DNA of 35,479 bases from Mucilaginibacter sp. (GCA_028287865.1 JAQBOU010000135.1:1-35479), one strand, 5' to 3'. Counted from the stretch's first letter, positions 1-8,052 are shown. Translations and numbers: made by a program. The notes: generated from the letters alone by a model not told the origin.

Positions 1-342
1 ATTGTTAACAAAGATTGGGGCTACAGTCTCTTTTTTACAGGAAAACAAAACAATGGACAGTAAAACTGCCATCCATATTTTTTTCATTCAATAATTTATT
101 AGGTGTGTAAATATATAAAACTTCCGATAAATGTAAATTTTTTGTTACATGAATTTATTGTTCATTATAAAGATGAGTTGTTTTGAATATAATGGCTTAA
201 GTAGTTAAATAGAAAAGGGGGCTGCACACCTTAAGTAATTTGTGACACAACATTATGTTATATACACCGTATAAATACAGCCTTGTTATGCCGTGGTTTG
301 GTTTATGTTAGCTGTGAACTTGCGGCAAGGAAAATTAAATAG
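1..342. other. gene-free leader region before the histidine kinase
   Basis: No convincing coding frame is seen on either strand. The left part may be the 3' end of a transcript from outside the window: an imperfect hairpin around 53-76 is followed by a T-run. The rest is AT-rich and presumably holds the promoter of the kinase gene at 343, but no clean TAnnTTTG element was found. An AAGGAAAA stretch just before the ATG could serve as ribosome-binding region. Confidence 0.5.
53..84 (+). terminator. possible imperfect terminator of an upstream gene
   Basis: ATGGACAGT and ACTGCCATCCAT can pair (9 pairs with a 3-nt bulge) around a short A-rich loop, followed by a run of seven to eight T. The stem is imperfect and the gene it would end lies outside the window. 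Confidence 0.3.
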
Positions 343-1440
343 ATGGCGATTAAAGTGATTGAATTAAGCCCAAGCTCAAACAATATATTTAACCTGGAAC
401 TCTTTTTCGAATTAACACCGGATCTGTTGTGCATTGCCGGTTATGATGGATATTTTAAAAGAATAAATCCAGCCGTTTCCAACCTGTTAGGTTATACAAA
501 AGAAGAATTATTTTCGAGGCCCATTAATGATTTTGTTTATATTGATGATCAGGAAATTACAGCCCAAAATCGGAATAATCTTAAAAAACACATTCCACTT
601 TTAAATTTTGAAAATCGGTATCAGACAAAGAAAGGGGAAATTGTTTGGCTTTCATGGACCTCTATGCCGGTTGAAAGCGAACAGCTGGTTTATGCAATAG
701 CTAAAAATATTACGCATAAAAAAAAATCAGAAGAAGACAGGAACTCACTTATCAAAAATCTCACAAAGATTAATAACGACCTTAAGCAATTAAACTACAC
801 CGCCTCTCATGATTTAAGAACACCGGTAGGCAATTTACTTTCAGTTTTCAATCTTTTAGATGTTTCGAAAATCCAGGATGAAGAAACACTCGAATTTATA
901 GACATATTAAAGGCCGCTACCGAGAACTTAAAAACGACTTTAAATAGTTATGTCGATATTTTAATAGAGAAGGACAACCTGCAGGTACAGGTTGAAGAAT
1001 TAAATCTGAGCGATTCATTGAATGTGGTCTTACAGTCATTAAACTCTTTGATAAAAGATTCAAAAGCTACTATCAATGTCGACTTCTCAAGAGTTAAGAG
1101 AATTAACTTTAATAAAGCTTTACTTGAAAGTATATTTCTTAACCTGATCACCAATTCAATTAAATACGTACAGCTAAACTCCCATCCGGATATTTCAATT
1201 TATTCCAGGCGGGCCAATGGCGTTAACCAGATAATTTTTGCCGACAAAGGGCAGGGATTCGATATGGAAGCAGTAAAAGATAAAATTTTTGGATTTCAAC
1301 AAAGATTCCATACCCACAATGACAGTAAAGGCTTAGGATTGTATTTAGTATATAACCACATTACAAGTTTAGGCGGAAGTATCAGTATAAATAGCAAGGT
1401 AAATGAAGGCGCTGAGTTCACTTTATCTTTTAAAGATTGA
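343..1440 (+). CDS. PAS-domain sensor histidine kinase
   Basis: A 365-residue soluble sensor kinase. Residues about 20-125 form a PAS fold (ending in a PAC-like VYAIAKNITHKKK), a short coiled linker follows, and the kinase core starts with the H-box ASHDLRTPVGN (His156). The ATPase shows the N-box NLITNSIKY (Asn271), G1 box DKGQGFD (301-307) and G2 GLGLYLVYNH (330-339). No membrane segment or signal peptide is seen, so sensing is probably cytoplasmic. No receiver or DNA-binding domain is fused and no response regulator is adjacent. The single-domain receiver at 16174 is a possible but unproven partner. It converges on the AraC gene with an 18-bp gap. The family is clear; the signal is unknown. 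Confidence 0.93.
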   Translation: MAIKVIELSPSSNNIFNLELFFELTPDLLCIAGYDGYFKRINPAVSNLLGYTKEELFSRPINDFVYIDDQEITAQNRNNLKKHIPLLNFENRYQTKKGEIVWLSWTSMPVESEQLVYAIAKNITHKKKSEEDRNSLIKNLTKINNDLKQLNYTASHDLRTPVGNLLSVFNLLDVSKIQDEETLEFIDILKAATENLKTTLNSYVDILIEKDNLQVQVEELNLSDSLNVVLQSLNSLIKDSKATINVDFSRVKRINFNKALLESIFLNLITNSIKYVQLNSHPDISIYSRRANGVNQIIFADKGQGFDMEAVKDKIFGFQQRFHTHNDSKGLGLYLVYNHITSLGGSISINSKVNEGAEFTLSFKD

Positions 1441-1458
1441 GGTTGATCTTTTTCCGAA

Positions 1459-2262
1459 TTAATTTAAGCTGGAAGGTGAAACGCCATAAGCTTTTTTAAA
1501 AGCAAAAGAAAAGTGTGAAAAGTCTTTAAATCCCACTTCCATATAAACATCAGATATTTTCCACCCTTTTTCTTTTATCAGGAAATAAGCGTCATGCAAT
1601 CTTTTTTGCTGTAACCAGCGGTTTGGGGAAGTGTGAAAAGCTTTTTCAAAGTCCCTTTTAAAAGTAGCCAGGCTCCTGCCGGTCAGGTAAGCAAAGCGAT
1701 TAATATCCACATTGAATTTATAATTTTCAGTCATATATGCTTCAAGGTCAATTTTCCCCGGAGCGCTGAAATCAAATAGCACATCTTTTAATTCAGGATT
1801 AGTTTGCAGTAGGATCATAATGGCTTCCTTAACCTTTAAAACCGTTAGCATTTGATTGATCTCACCAGTACCGTTCATATAAGGTGCTAATGATTCGATA
1901 TAATTTTCAAATAAACGATTAGACTTTAAAAGTAAGGCATCCTCTCTCTTGTATCTATTTTCCGTATGCAGGTTATACTCGGAGCTTATGCTTTGCAAGG
2001 TGGCCTGGTCCATTGTTACCGATAGCGTTTTAAACTCCCCGCCCGCTGGCGGGTGTTTAATAAATTTGGCTAATTGATTTTTTCTGAAAAACCGAAAGTC
2101 ACCTTCTGTAAATACATAATTTTTTCCGCCAAGAAACACTTCAAGAGTGCCTGACTTAACATACCCGAATACATGATCGGGTATAAAGTGTTCTCCCTCC
2201 CTGCTTACATGCGCATAGCAGGAATATAATATCTGGGGCCTGTTTTTAGTGAGTACCGGCAT
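1459..2262 (-). CDS. AraC family transcriptional regulator
   Basis: A 267-residue regulator. The N-terminal half is a cupin-like sensor domain (HFIPDHVFGYVKSGTLEVF, about 27-45), and the C-terminal 100 residues form the AraC double helix-turn-helix: LTGRSLATFKRDFEKAF for the first and KISDVYMEVGFKDFSHFSFAFKKAYGVSPS for the second, which matches the AraC signature. It starts 50 bp after the stop of the SDR gene on the same strand, so the two are probably cotranscribed and the regulator may control the SDR gene. The effector is unknown. Confidence 0.92.
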   Translation of the reverse strand: MPVLTKNRPQILYSCYAHVSREGEHFIPDHVFGYVKSGTLEVFLGGKNYVFTEGDFRFFRKNQLAKFIKHPPAGGEFKTLSVTMDQATLQSISSEYNLHTENRYKREDALLLKSNRLFENYIESLAPYMNGTGEINQMLTVLKVKEAIMILLQTNPELKDVLFDFSAPGKIDLEAYMTENYKFNVDINRFAYLTGRSLATFKRDFEKAFHTSPNRWLQQKRLHDAYFLIKEKGWKISDVYMEVGFKDFSHFSFAFKKAYGVSPSSLN

Positions 2263-2312
2263 TGATGATTAAAGTTAAGCAGAATTAATCACGGTTTATA
2301 AAGTCCGGGAAC

Positions 2313-3200
2313 TTATTTCTTAGGCCCATAAAATGCTTTGCCCATTTTAGTTTCAAGAAAGTTTTCTGCTTCGTCATGGTCGGTTGAAATACTAACCGGC
2401 ATCCATTTTTCCATTTCTGCCTGTCTTGCTGCATCAGCCTGCTTTAACATGCTAATAGCTTCACTTCCTAATACAAGATGTACAGGAGTTTCAGGACTTT
2501 CAACCAGGTCAATCATTACTTTCGCTGCTTTATCCGGATCGCCCATTGGTATAAACTTACCACTTGTAAAAATCTCGGCCCTCTTGTCAACTGTAGTCTC
2601 ATAACCTGCTACTTTTGGTGCATAAGTCATGGACGCTCCGGCCCAGTCAGTGCGGAAGCCACCTGGTTCAACACAAGTTACCTTTATACCAAGGGGTGCA
2701 ACTTCTTTTGCCAATGCCTCGCTAAAGCCGCCCAGTCCAAATTTAGCCGCCTGGTATATGCTTACCCCGGGGTTTCCAACCCGCCCGCCTATTGAGCTTA
2801 TTTGCAGGATCCTCCCGGAACGCTGTTTACGCATATGGGGTAAAACGGCCCTTGTTATTTCAATTGGTGCATACAGGTTGGTTTCCAGCTGGCTGCGTAC
2901 CTGTTCATCTGTATACGCTTCAGCGGCGCCCGTAATGCCAAATCCGGCGTTGTTTACCAAAACATCAATTCTTCCAAAATGTGTTATCACGTCGGTAACT
3001 GCCCTGTAAACGTCGTGATAATGGGTAACGTCAAGGCTTACCGGATAAATCTGGCCGGGATATTTTTCAACAAGGTCATTTAATGCTTCCGTGTTCCTGG
3101 CGGTAGCCGCAACTTTATCTCCCTTTGCCAGCACTGCTTCTGTAAGGCTGCGTCCTAATCCCCGGGAGCTGCCTGTTATAAACCAAACTTTTGTCATCAT
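2313..3200 (-). CDS. SDR family NAD(P)-dependent oxidoreductase
   Basis: A 295-residue classical short-chain dehydrogenase/reductase. The cofactor motif TGSSRGLG is at 9-16, NNAG at 83-86, the catalytic Ser is in QISSIGG (135-136), and the YxxxK pair is Tyr149/Lys153 in YQAAK. Arg35 after the second strand (AATARN) and Arg13 in the glycine motif suggest NADP(H), though this is inference. It is the first gene of a probable two-gene unit with the AraC regulator downstream and is divergent from the DUF1080 gene across a 228-bp gap. The substrate cannot be told from sequence. Length and motifs are those of an intact classical SDR. Confidence 0.93.
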   Translation of the reverse strand: MMTKVWFITGSSRGLGRSLTEAVLAKGDKVAATARNTEALNDLVEKYPGQIYPVSLDVTHYHDVYRAVTDVITHFGRIDVLVNNAGFGITGAAEAYTDEQVRSQLETNLYAPIEITRAVLPHMRKQRSGRILQISSIGGRVGNPGVSIYQAAKFGLGGFSEALAKEVAPLGIKVTCVEPGGFRTDWAGASMTYAPKVAGYETTVDKRAEIFTSGKFIPMGDPDKAAKVMIDLVESPETPVHLVLGSEAISMLKQADAARQAEMEKWMPVSISTDHDEAENFLETKMGKAFYGPKK

Positions 3201-3217
3201 TTTAATTTTATTCGATA

Positions 3218-3225
3218 CAAAGGTA
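3218..3225 (-). promoter_or_regulatory. candidate -7 promoter element of the SDR/AraC unit
   Basis: On the minus strand this reads TACCTTTG, an exact match to the Bacteroidota -7 consensus TAnnTTTG, about 18 bp before the SDR start codon. No clear TTG -33 element lies at the expected distance, so the leader would be short and the call is moderate. Confidence 0.45.
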
Positions 3226-3428
3226 ATTTGTTTAATTGTCGTAAGTTTTGTTTAAAAGCTCAATTTATTGTGTTCAAGAGCTCATCGTCGTCATGTCTTA
3301 CTAATAGTAACTCCATCTTTTATTGCAAAGTTTAATTAATAATCCTAATTTTAGTTAACCATTATAAACCATTGTTGATCGCTTTTCTGAATATCAGCAT
3401 GGCCTGTCTTGTAAAAATAATTTAACTG

Positions 3429-4136
3429 ATGAATATGATTAAAAAACTGATCGTAAAAGGCTTGTGCTTAAGTGCATGCTTTGTTTTTTTATTGGGATGC
3501 AGCGATGTAAAGGCCCAGGGTGACATAAATAAAGATACCGCCGAAGGCTGGCGGCAACTATTTAACGGCAAAGACCTAAACGGATGGAAACAAGTTGGCC
3601 CCGGTAGCAGGTATGTTAAAGACGGCCTCACCGGCAGTCATGGTGGTATGGGTTTATTGTACTGGACAAAAGAAAAATTCAGCAATTGTACTATCCGTGT
3701 GGTTTATAAAATGCAAAAGTCTAACAGCAATTCGGGGGTATTTATCCGCATACCGATTGAGCCGCGCGAACCCTGGATGCCAGTATTTTATGGATACGAA
3801 GTGCAGATTGATAACCATCCTGAAACCTCCGGCGAGAACGAATATCATGTTACCGGAACTTTATACTCATTAACCAAACCTTTGGCCAAACCCGGAAAAC
3901 CAGGTCCGGAATGGAACACCATGGATATCACGCTCGATGGTCTCCGCACTATTGTTTATGTAAACGGCCAAAAGGTTACCGATTATACAGAAGGCCAGCC
4001 AACACCCGCACGTAAATTTGACTTTGAACCGTATCACGGGGCCCGCCCGTTAGCGGGATACATAGGTTTACAAAATCATGGGGATAATGATATTGTATTT
4101 TTTAAAGAAGTTGCCGTTAAACCACTAAAAAAATAA
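3429..4136 (+). CDS. DUF1080 (3-keto-glycoside hydrolase-type) lipoprotein
   Basis: A 235-residue exported protein with a hydrophobic signal ending at a lipobox-like LLGC (Cys24), so probably a lipoprotein. The body is a single DUF1080 (concanavalin-like beta-sandwich) domain: LFNGKDLNGWK, SNSGVFIRIP, GYEVQIDNH, EWNTMDITLDG and a C-terminal GYIGLQNHGDNDIVFF are hallmarks. Some members cleave 3-keto-glycosides made by partner Gfo/Idh/MocA dehydrogenases, and such an oxidoreductase starts 9 bp downstream. The pair probably acts together on a glycoside in the periplasm. The exact sugar is not evident. No SusCD pair is nearby. Confidence 0.9.
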   Translation: MNMIKKLIVKGLCLSACFVFLLGCSDVKAQGDINKDTAEGWRQLFNGKDLNGWKQVGPGSRYVKDGLTGSHGGMGLLYWTKEKFSNCTIRVVYKMQKSNSNSGVFIRIPIEPREPWMPVFYGYEVQIDNHPETSGENEYHVTGTLYSLTKPLAKPGKPGPEWNTMDITLDGLRTIVYVNGQKVTDYTEGQPTPARKFDFEPYHGARPLAGYIGLQNHGDNDIVFFKEVAVKPLKK

Positions 4137-4145
4137 TCGCCCGTT

Positions 4146-5669
4146 ATGGAAAATGAAAAAAGTGATTTGAATAAAAACACCATTGGCAGGGGAGAATTCA
4201 TCAAAAAAACCGCAATCGCGGCAACAGGATTTTATATTGTGCCGCGTTTTGTTTTAGGCGGGAAAGGATTTACAGCGCCAAGTGATAAACTATACATAGC
4301 AGCGGTTGGCTGCGGCGGCGAAGCTGAAAGCGACATCCATCATTATGCGAGCGCTCCTAAAAAAAATGCCGTGGTAGCTTTTTTGTGCGATGTTGATGAA
4401 CGGCAAGCTGCGCCACGCCGCAAAGAATTTCCTAAAGCGCCGTTCTATCATGACTGGCGGGAGATGTTTGAAAAAGAAAGCAAGAACTTCGATGCCGTTA
4501 CTGTGGCCATACCCGATCATAACCATGCTTTGGTTGGCCTCAGCGCCATGCAGCTGCACAAACATTTATACCTGCAAAAACCCTTAACGCACGATATTTA
4601 TGAAGCCCGTGTGCTAACAGAAGCAGCAACCAAATATAAGGTAGTTACGCAAATGGGCGACCAGGGCGCTTCGAGCGACGGGATGCGTATTATGCGTGAG
4701 TGGTTTGAGGCGGGGCTGATTGGAGATATTGAAAAAGTATATTGCTGGACAGATCGCCCGGTTTGGCCGCAGGGTATATCGTGGCCGACTGCGAAGCCGC
4801 CAATTCCAAAAGAACTTAAGTGGGATTTGTGGCTGGGTACCGCACAACAAACCGATTATATCGACAACCTGGTGCCTTTTAACTGGCGGGGATGGTGGCA
4901 GTTTGGCACCGGGGCGCTGGGCGATATGGGCTGCCACATTATGGGACCGCCCTTTAAGTTGCTGGAACTGGGCTATCCTACAGAAGTATCGGGCAGCGCA
5001 AGTACGGTTTATAATGGAATTTTTAAAGAAGGAATTTATCCTGAAAGCGGGCCGGTATCGAGCTCTATCAAATTTAAATTTAAACAGAAAAATGGCAAAG
5101 GGCTTGATCTGTACTGGATGGATGGCGGCATTACCCCCGAGCGTTTATCAGAACTGGATCCTGATGTAAATATGAATGAAGCGCTTGGCGATATTTCCAG
5201 TGAAAATGATTTTGAGGGCTGTACATTATTTATTGGCACAAAAGGAAAGGTTTCGTGCGGTTGGGGTGGCAGTCATCCAAGATTGTTGCCGCTTTCGCTC
5301 AATAAGGATGTAAATATACCTGCAAAATATCCACGCGTTGAGGGCGGGATAGATGGCCACTGGTGGCAATGGGTGGATGCCGCAATTGCCGGGTATGGAA
5401 AAATGGAAGTGGATTCGCCCTTTGCAGGCTATGCAGGGCCACTTACCGAAACCGTATTGTTGGGGAACTTGTTGTTGCGCAGCTTCGATATTCAGGAAAA
5501 AATAAAACGGAGTGACCCTGTTTACGGTAATATGGAGGGCTACAAATTCAGCGGCAGGTATAAAGCGCTGGATTGGGATGGCGAAAATATGAAAGTAACC
5601 AATTTTGAGCCGGCAAATCAATTTATCCGGAGAACATACCGGCAGGGCTGGGGTGAGCTTAAATTATAG
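4146..5669 (+). CDS. Gfo/Idh/MocA family oxidoreductase, exported
   Basis: A 507-residue sugar dehydrogenase-type protein. The N-terminus (GRGEFIKKTAIAATGFYIVP) has the shape of a Tat signal, but the usual Arg-Arg is Arg-Gly. The Rossmann half follows with YIAAVGCGGEAESD (about 50-63), VAFLCDVDE, and VTVAIPDHNHALVGLSAM. The family's EKP-type motif appears as YLQKPLTHD, with the Lys-Pro kept. The C-terminal half is the alpha/beta substrate domain (FNWRGWWQFGTGALGDMGCHIMG). It sits 9 bp after the DUF1080 gene and is surely cotranscribed. It likely oxidises a sugar hydroxyl with bound NAD(P). The substrate is unknown. Confidence 0.9.
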   Translation: MENEKSDLNKNTIGRGEFIKKTAIAATGFYIVPRFVLGGKGFTAPSDKLYIAAVGCGGEAESDIHHYASAPKKNAVVAFLCDVDERQAAPRRKEFPKAPFYHDWREMFEKESKNFDAVTVAIPDHNHALVGLSAMQLHKHLYLQKPLTHDIYEARVLTEAATKYKVVTQMGDQGASSDGMRIMREWFEAGLIGDIEKVYCWTDRPVWPQGISWPTAKPPIPKELKWDLWLGTAQQTDYIDNLVPFNWRGWWQFGTGALGDMGCHIMGPPFKLLELGYPTEVSGSASTVYNGIFKEGIYPESGPVSSSIKFKFKQKNGKGLDLYWMDGGITPERLSELDPDVNMNEALGDISSENDFEGCTLFIGTKGKVSCGWGGSHPRLLPLSLNKDVNIPAKYPRVEGGIDGHWWQWVDAAIAGYGKMEVDSPFAGYAGPLTETVLLGNLLLRSFDIQEKIKRSDPVYGNMEGYKFSGRYKALDWDGENMKVTNFEPANQFIRRTYRQGWGELKL

Positions 5670-5694
5670 TTGATAACTCTTTTTTATTGGAATA

Positions 5695-5737
5695 AATTTA
5701 ACGTAGTTTGCCGCATTGCGGCAAACTACGTTAAATT
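5695..5737. repeat. perfect 21-bp inverted repeat between convergent genes
   Basis: Two 21-bp arms, AATTTAACGTAGTTTGCC... and its exact reverse complement, flank a single central T. It lies between the convergent oxidoreductase (stop 5669) and DoxX (stop 5750) genes, so it could end both transcripts as RNA. It has no T-tract on either side, unlike the intrinsic terminators elsewhere in this window. The inner GTAGTTTG...CAAACTAC is reminiscent of REP-type palindromes. Confidence 0.7.
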
Positions 5738-5749
5738 GCGACATTGGTA

Positions 5750-6115
5750 TTAAACCGTTGGGTGGAATTTGTGGTAAGTGATATACGAAACGGAGAGCAG
5801 CGCTAAAAATATAACCGGTGCCATAAATTTGGATGCCGGATCGCCCGAAGATATGTGCGCGATAAATGCTGAAATAAATATAATGGTAAAACCCGCATAG
5901 GTCCATTCTTTTATACGGCCTTTAAAAGGTATTAACAGTAAAATAACACCAATAAGTTTACCTACAGCCAGTTCTTTCCGGAAATAATCCGGATAACCGA
6001 GGTGGATAAACCCTTGTACCGCTTTTTCCTGTGTTAAGTATGCATAGGCAGAATAAGTCATCATTAAACCAATAATTCCGGTTACTATCCAATAGGTTAT
6101 TTTTGTCGCTTTCAT
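5750..6115 (-). CDS. DoxX family membrane protein
   Basis: A 121-residue integral membrane protein with four hydrophobic helices (about 7-27, 47-63, 72-88, 96-115) and the DoxX-like pattern GFIHLGYPDYFRKELAVGKLIGVILLLIP between helices one and two. Members are small four-helix proteins of mostly unknown biochemical role, sometimes tied to redox or thiol stress. It is divergent from an HxlR regulator 100 bp away, a common arrangement that suggests direct control by that regulator. Length is normal for the DoxX-like group. Confidence 0.87.
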   Translation of the reverse strand: MKATKITYWIVTGIIGLMMTYSAYAYLTQEKAVQGFIHLGYPDYFRKELAVGKLIGVILLLIPFKGRIKEWTYAGFTIIFISAFIAHISSGDPASKFMAPVIFLALLSVSYITYHKFHPTV

Positions 6116-6133
6116 TTTCTTTTATTTTTTATT

Positions 6134-6141
6134 CAAAAGTA
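6134..6141 (-). promoter_or_regulatory. candidate -7 promoter element of the doxX-like gene
   Basis: The minus strand reads TACTTTTG (TAnnTTTG consensus) 18 bp before the DoxX start codon. A TTTG lies upstream, but only 14 bp away, so the -33 assignment is uncertain. The candidate HxlR operator at 6150-6168 lies immediately upstream of this element. Confidence 0.4.
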
Positions 6142-6149
6142 CGTATCTT

Positions 6150-6168
6150 TACTATCAAATACATAGTA
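6150..6168. promoter_or_regulatory. candidate HxlR operator (TACTAT-N7-ATAGTA)
   Basis: A 6-bp inverted repeat TACTAT / ATAGTA with a 7-bp spacer lies in the 100-bp gap between the divergent DoxX and HxlR genes. HxlR-type winged-helix dimers bind such dyads in the intergenic region they share with their target. The position upstream of the DoxX -7 element would allow repression. This is inferred from location and symmetry only. Confidence 0.4.
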
Positions 6169-6215
6169 GTATCCAAAAGGATAGCGATATGCTTTGGGAT
6201 AGCAACATTTAAAAA

Positions 6216-6599
6216 ATGGAAACAAGATTAAAACCCGAAATGCACAGTCGGCAAGCTTGCACAGCAAGTGTTATGGCTGTTAAGGATGCCTTGTATGTTT
6301 TAAACGGAAAGTGGAAACTGCCGCTTATTCTGGCGTTGTCTAACGGGCCGATGCGCTTTAACGATATCCAGCGGGCGTTGGATGGTATCACACCAAAGAT
6401 CCTTTCAAAAGAATTGCGTGAACTGGAGATGAATGAGTTTGTTGAACGTAAAGTGTTTTCTACTACCCCGGTTAGCGTAACTTATGAATTAACACCGTAC
6501 AGCCGCTCACTGGACAAGGTATTGGAAGAATTAAAGAACTGGGGAATACAGCATCGTAAAAGGATAGTGGCAGGCATGCGCAAACCATCTGCGGCATAA
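6216..6599 (+). CDS. HxlR family winged-helix transcriptional regulator
   Basis: A 127-residue regulator with the HxlR/MarR-like winged helix spanning most of the protein: Cys19 (RQACTAS) ahead of ALYVLNGKWKLPLILALSNGPMRFNDIQRALDGITPKILSKELRELEMNEFVERKVF, then the wing SVTYELTPYSRSLDKVLEELKNWG. The N-terminal Cys is the residue through which several HxlR members sense electrophiles or oxidants. It is divergent from the DoxX-like gene and 118 bp ahead of an aldo/keto reductase on the same strand, which fits a small redox or aldehyde-stress locus. That reading of the context is inference. Confidence 0.93.
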   Translation: METRLKPEMHSRQACTASVMAVKDALYVLNGKWKLPLILALSNGPMRFNDIQRALDGITPKILSKELRELEMNEFVERKVFSTTPVSVTYELTPYSRSLDKVLEELKNWGIQHRKRIVAGMRKPSAA

Positions 6600-6717
6600 A
6601 AAGCAACGGTGTTAAAGTGAAAGTATCAATTTGGCTATAAAACAAACCTTGAAACTTCCCTGACAAACTTATTACCTGTTGGCTGTTACTTTTACAAATA
6701 ACATTTAACAGCAAACT

Positions 6718-7749
6718 ATGGAATACAGACAATTGGGAGCATCCGGATTGCAGGTGCCGGTATTAAGCTTCGGAACAGCCACTTTTGGTGGTGGGAATGA
6801 ATTTTTTAAAGCCTGGGGCGATACACAAATTGATGAGGCTAAGCGGATGGTTAATCTTTGCCTAGACGCAGGGGTGAACTTTTTCGATACAGCTAATGTT
6901 TATTCCAGAGGGCTCTCTGAAGAAATATTGGGAAAAGCATTAGCAGGATTGCGTAACCAGGTACTTATCTCAACAAAGGCTACTTTTACAATGGGTGACG
7001 GTCCGAATGACTATGGTTCATCGCGCGCGCATCTTATACAATCCTGCGAAGACAGCCTGAGACGCCTCAATACAGATCATATTGATATTTACCATATGCA
7101 CGGTTTTGATGGTAATACACCAGTTGAAGAAACCTTACGTGCGTTGGACGATTTGATCAGCAGCGGCAAAGTTCGTTATATTGCCTGTTCTAACTTTTCC
7201 GGATGGCACCTCATGAAATCGCTTTCTGTATCTGAAAGATATGGCTGGGCCCGGTATATTGCCCATCAGGCATATTATTCGCTTTTAAACCGCGAGTTTG
7301 AATGGGAGTTGATGCCCGTAGGAATAGATCAAAAAGTGAGCACTATTGTTTGGAGCCCGCTGGCTTCAGGTCAATTAAGTGGCAAGTTCAGGAGAGGTCA
7401 ATCAATTCCGGAGAGCTCCCGGATCAGCCAGGGTGGGGGACATGGCCCTGCGACTAATTTTGAGCATCTTTATAACATAATAGATGCGCTTGATGAGGTT
7501 GCGGAAGAAACCGGCAAATCTGTAGCCCAGGTATCATTAAACTGGCTGCTGCAAAGGCCAACAGTAGCTAACCTGGTAATTGGTGCCCGTAACGAAGAAC
7601 AGTTGAAGCAAAACCTCGCAGCTGTTGGATGGAACCTGAACATTGAACAGGTAAAAAAATTGGATGCAGCAAGTGAAGTGGATCCTATTTATCCATACTG
7701 GCACCAACGCCAAAACCTGAAGCTTAATCCTCCGCCAAAATTTTATTAA
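6718..7749 (+). CDS. aldo/keto reductase
   Basis: A 343-residue (beta/alpha)8 oxidoreductase of the YajO/Tas-like branch. The catalytic tetrad is visible: Asp and Tyr in FFDTANVYSRGLSEE, Lys in LISTKATF, and His in IDIYHMHGFD. The C-terminal NADPH-binding region is present (SVAQVSLNWLLQRPTVANLVIGARNEEQLKQN). The start follows a short AT-rich leader. The HxlR gene lies upstream on the same strand with 118 bp between, so independent transcription is likely. The physiological carbonyl substrate is unknown. Confidence 0.94.
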   Translation: MEYRQLGASGLQVPVLSFGTATFGGGNEFFKAWGDTQIDEAKRMVNLCLDAGVNFFDTANVYSRGLSEEILGKALAGLRNQVLISTKATFTMGDGPNDYGSSRAHLIQSCEDSLRRLNTDHIDIYHMHGFDGNTPVEETLRALDDLISSGKVRYIACSNFSGWHLMKSLSVSERYGWARYIAHQAYYSLLNREFEWELMPVGIDQKVSTIVWSPLASGQLSGKFRRGQSIPESSRISQGGGHGPATNFEHLYNIIDALDEVAEETGKSVAQVSLNWLLQRPTVANLVIGARNEEQLKQNLAAVGWNLNIEQVKKLDAASEVDPIYPYWHQRQNLKLNPPPKFY

Positions 7750-8050
7750 TACGATTAAAACAGCCGATTAATAGATCGCTAATGACGACAAAGTGTATTT
7801 AGAGCATCATTTTTTTTATTTGACCCTATCTTGAAAATTAAATAAAATGGCTTGTAATCGCTTATGAGGCAATAAATTAAAAATTGACCTGGATTTGAAA
7901 ATGTTGATAAGGTTGTGTAAAAAATTATTGTAAAATAAAATAAATCGGATTATCTTTGTTACTTCATATAAGGCGGACATCCTGTCTGCCAACTGTGATA
8001 AGGTTTAGGTTAAAGCCTCCAAACAGCGAGTGTGCGGAGGCTTTATTTTT
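7750..8050. other. gene-free interval holding a candidate small RNA
   Basis: No protein-coding frame is credible here. The left two thirds are very AT-rich. The right third holds a promoter-like element, a 5' hairpin and a strong terminator, described separately. The interval separates the aldo/keto reductase (plus) from the GH100-like gene (minus). Confidence 0.6.
7928..7958 (+). promoter_or_regulatory. Bacteroidota-type promoter of the candidate small RNA
   Basis: A TTG at 7928-7930 is followed after 20 bp by TATCTTTG at 7951-7958, which matches TAnnTTTG exactly. Transcription would start near 7963-7966. No protein-coding gene follows, only the two-hairpin segment ending at 8052. Confidence 0.6.
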
Positions 8051-8052
8051 TT
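7964..8052 (+). ncRNA. candidate orphan small RNA of about 85-90 nt
   Basis: After the promoter, GGCGGACA (7972-7979) pairs with TGTCTGCC (7983-7990) around a 3-nt loop with one G-U pair. About 20 unpaired nt follow (7991-8010), then a 10-bp terminator stem with a T-tail. There is no ATG and the only short frame is implausible, so this is best read as a noncoding transcript. It does not match any RNA family I can name. It converges on the GH100-like gene and its T-tail overlaps that gene's stop codon. A 3' end of a longer AKR transcript is the alternative, but the internal promoter argues for an independent unit. Confidence 0.5.
8011..8052 (+). terminator. strong intrinsic terminator
   Basis: TAAAGCCTCC (8011-8020) and GGAGGCTTTA (8036-8045) form a perfect 10-bp stem with a 15-nt loop, followed by seven T (8046-8052). 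The T-tract is only on the plus side, so it terminates plus-strand transcription, probably of the candidate small RNA. Confidence 0.8.

Noticed and set aside
2338..3009. Plus-strand ORFs inside the SDR gene
   Set aside because: Antisense shadows; the minus-strand frame has all SDR motifs.
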